52,277 nucleotides of DNA from Oscillospiraceae bacterium (GTDB lineage Bacteria; Bacillota; Clostridia; Oscillospirales; SIG530). The DNA lies in NCBI GenBank assembly GCA_015067075.1, contig SVND01000012.1, forward strand, positions 1 to 52,277, given 5' to 3'. This document shows, in pieces, positions 51,248 to 52,277 of the stretch. Every line of letters starts with the position of its first letter. Positions within the stretch are counted from its first letter, which is position 1. The translations under genes were made by a program, and so were the position numbers. The notes beneath the pieces were generated by a model that was given only the letters and a program-made list of their open reading frames with translations, did no database searches and had not been told where the DNA came from.

Positions 51248-52277
51248 ATGAAAAAACTTACAGCAATAATATTGGCGATGTTAACGATATGCATGCTTTT
51301 TACTGCATGCAATGAAAAAAGTGACGACACAACTACGGTGATTAAGAGTGATGGCTCAAATCATGCATCGAACGGTTATCTGTTATCTGCATTTGAGGAA
51401 CGAAAAGTGCGGATATATGCACCTGAAACGGGATATTCGATGATATATTGCAATCAGCCCGGCTGTAAGCATGAACAGTACAGTGAAAATAATATTGCCC
51501 CGTCCTGTACTGCTGTATTTCCGGAAGCGGGCACACCTATAGGAGCGTTTTTTTACAATGACCGAATGTATATGTTCGGTTGGGATGAAAGCTTGCTTAA
51601 TACTGTAATATATAAAGGCAGGCTTGACGGCACGGAGAAAAAGAAGCTTGGCGTTTTGGAAAATGCGGCGATAATTTCCTCTCAAGATATGATGATAAAT
51701 AACGACGTGCTGTATTTTATGGCGGAAGGACGAAGCTTTGACGGGAAAAAAACAGTGATAAAAAGCGTAATTGCTTCTATGGATCTTGATTCGGGAGAAG
51801 GAAAGGTAGTTTATGAGGTTGGCGAAAGCAGGCATGGTGTTATTTCCCCATACAAAGGCGATGTGGGGAAAGACTACTTTTTCTATGTGGCAAGCGATCC
51901 CGAAACACAGGAATTGATCAGCGAATCAAGAACTACTGACAAAGAGTTTTGGAAAACTCTTCCCGACGGATATGGAAGGTTGCATTGCGTTAACGTACAT
52001 ACGGGAGAAGATAAAGAGCTTTTTCAAAGCGGTTTCAGTGAATCTTACTTTCCGATTTTGGTGCATATAGGCAATACATTTTTTTATAGCCATAATGTCA
52101 ATGATGAAAACGGTAATAACTTGATATCGGAGATAAGAGAATATAATGCAGAAACGGGCGAGGATAAACCGTGCAGATTTGGAGATGTCAGCGTAATGTG
52201 GCTTTTCGGTAATAAGATATATTACGGATTGAATGCTTCAAATGAAGCGAGCGTCAACTACGTATACGATGTGAAAA
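51248..52277 (+). CDS. Probable beta-propeller lipoprotein (family B), cut by window end
   Basis: At least 343 residues are visible, open to the window edge. TAGGAGGG precedes the ATG. Lipobox LFTAC, then YCNQPGCKHEQYSEN and a Cys 12 residues later, the family B motif. It closely matches the 49082 gene, and the last ~40 bases of the window are identical to 50063-50103 of that gene. The 5' leader (about 70 bases) is again the shared MKKLTAIILAMLTIC leader. It is probably a recent tandem copy under copies 3 and 4 of the ECF-like promoter. Confidence 0.8.
   Translation, partial: MKKLTAIILAMLTICMLFTACNEKSDDTTTVIKSDGSNHASNGYLLSAFEERKVRIYAPETGYSMIYCNQPGCKHEQYSENNIAPSCTAVFPEAGTPIGAFFYNDRMYMFGWDESLLNTVIYKGRLDGTEKKKLGVLENAAIISSQDMMINNDVLYFMAEGRSFDGKKTVIKSVIASMDLDSGEGKVVYEVGESRHGVISPYKGDVGKDYFFYVASDPETQELISESRTTDKEFWKTLPDGYGRLHCVNVHTGEDKELFQSGFSESYFPILVHIGNTFFYSHNVNDENGNNLISEIREYNAETGEDKPCRFGDVSVMWLFGNKIYYGLNASNEASVNYVYDVK

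Noticed and set aside
39242-52277. Heme-c attachment motif in the propeller lipoproteins
   Set aside because: The motif is C-x4-C-x-H, not CxxCH or Cx4CH; an extra residue separates Cys from His.

Overview
The window looks like a chromosomal segment of an uncultured Firmicutes (class Clostridia), probably a gut or rumen plant- and glycan-degrading anaerobe. The evidence is moderate-to-low GC, strong Gram-positive Shine-Dalgarno sites, many near-consensus TTGAAA/TTGACA-N17-TATAAT promoters, type I dockerins on exported enzymes, many lipobox lipoproteins, SecG, and a MoxR/DUF58/vWA operon of clostridial type. No rRNA, tRNA or CRISPR array was seen. Species cannot be named from the sequence alone.

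Layout. 1-550 is the right part of an IS200-type insertion sequence, cut by the window edge. 585-7523 carries a SpoU-type RNA methyltransferase and an alpha/beta hydrolase, then a metallophosphoesterase with an unrecognised barrel protein, then an alpha-L-rhamnosidase-like GH78 enzyme. 7709-10540 is a secreted SGNH esterase with an N-terminal dockerin. 10648-17208 holds housekeeping and small genes: secG, an unknown gene, a membrane-anchored polysaccharide-deacetylase-like protein that has lost its metal ligands, a minus-strand pair (nuclease-like protein and degenerate histidine-kinase-like protein), lplA, a PHP phosphoesterase and mscL. 17294-18897 is a minus-strand pair whose upstream member is broken by two frameshifts. 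19185-27581 is one tight operon (DUF4175-like, MoxR, DUF58, two vWA membrane proteins, DUF2284). 27647-33077 has a PLP aminotransferase, two paralogous lipoproteins, an FAD oxidoreductase and a small cytosolic protein. 33210-37391 is a 1393-residue secreted glycoside hydrolase with an N-terminal dockerin.

37513 to the end is the most unusual part: a run of paralogous lipoprotein genes. Two families recur. One resembles solute-binding proteins (three copies plus a 3'-end relic). The other is a probable beta-propeller with a conserved C-x4-C-x-H...C motif (five copies). With them are one double ABC-2 permease, a 149-residue secreted protein and a 24-codon ORF. Four copies of one element, TGAGAC-N16-(C/T)GTA behind an A-tract, stand in front of the transcription units. 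This matches the spacing of Bacillus sigma-W-type ECF promoters (TGAAAC-N16-CGTA), so the cluster is probably an ECF-sigma-controlled cell-surface regulon that is expanding by duplication and recombination. No matching sigma factor, transporter ATPase or sugar permease is in the window.

At least three apparent single-base indels (12755-12761, 18844-18849, and one near 18450-18500) break otherwise good reading frames, two of them in homopolymers. They may be true decay or sequence errors.
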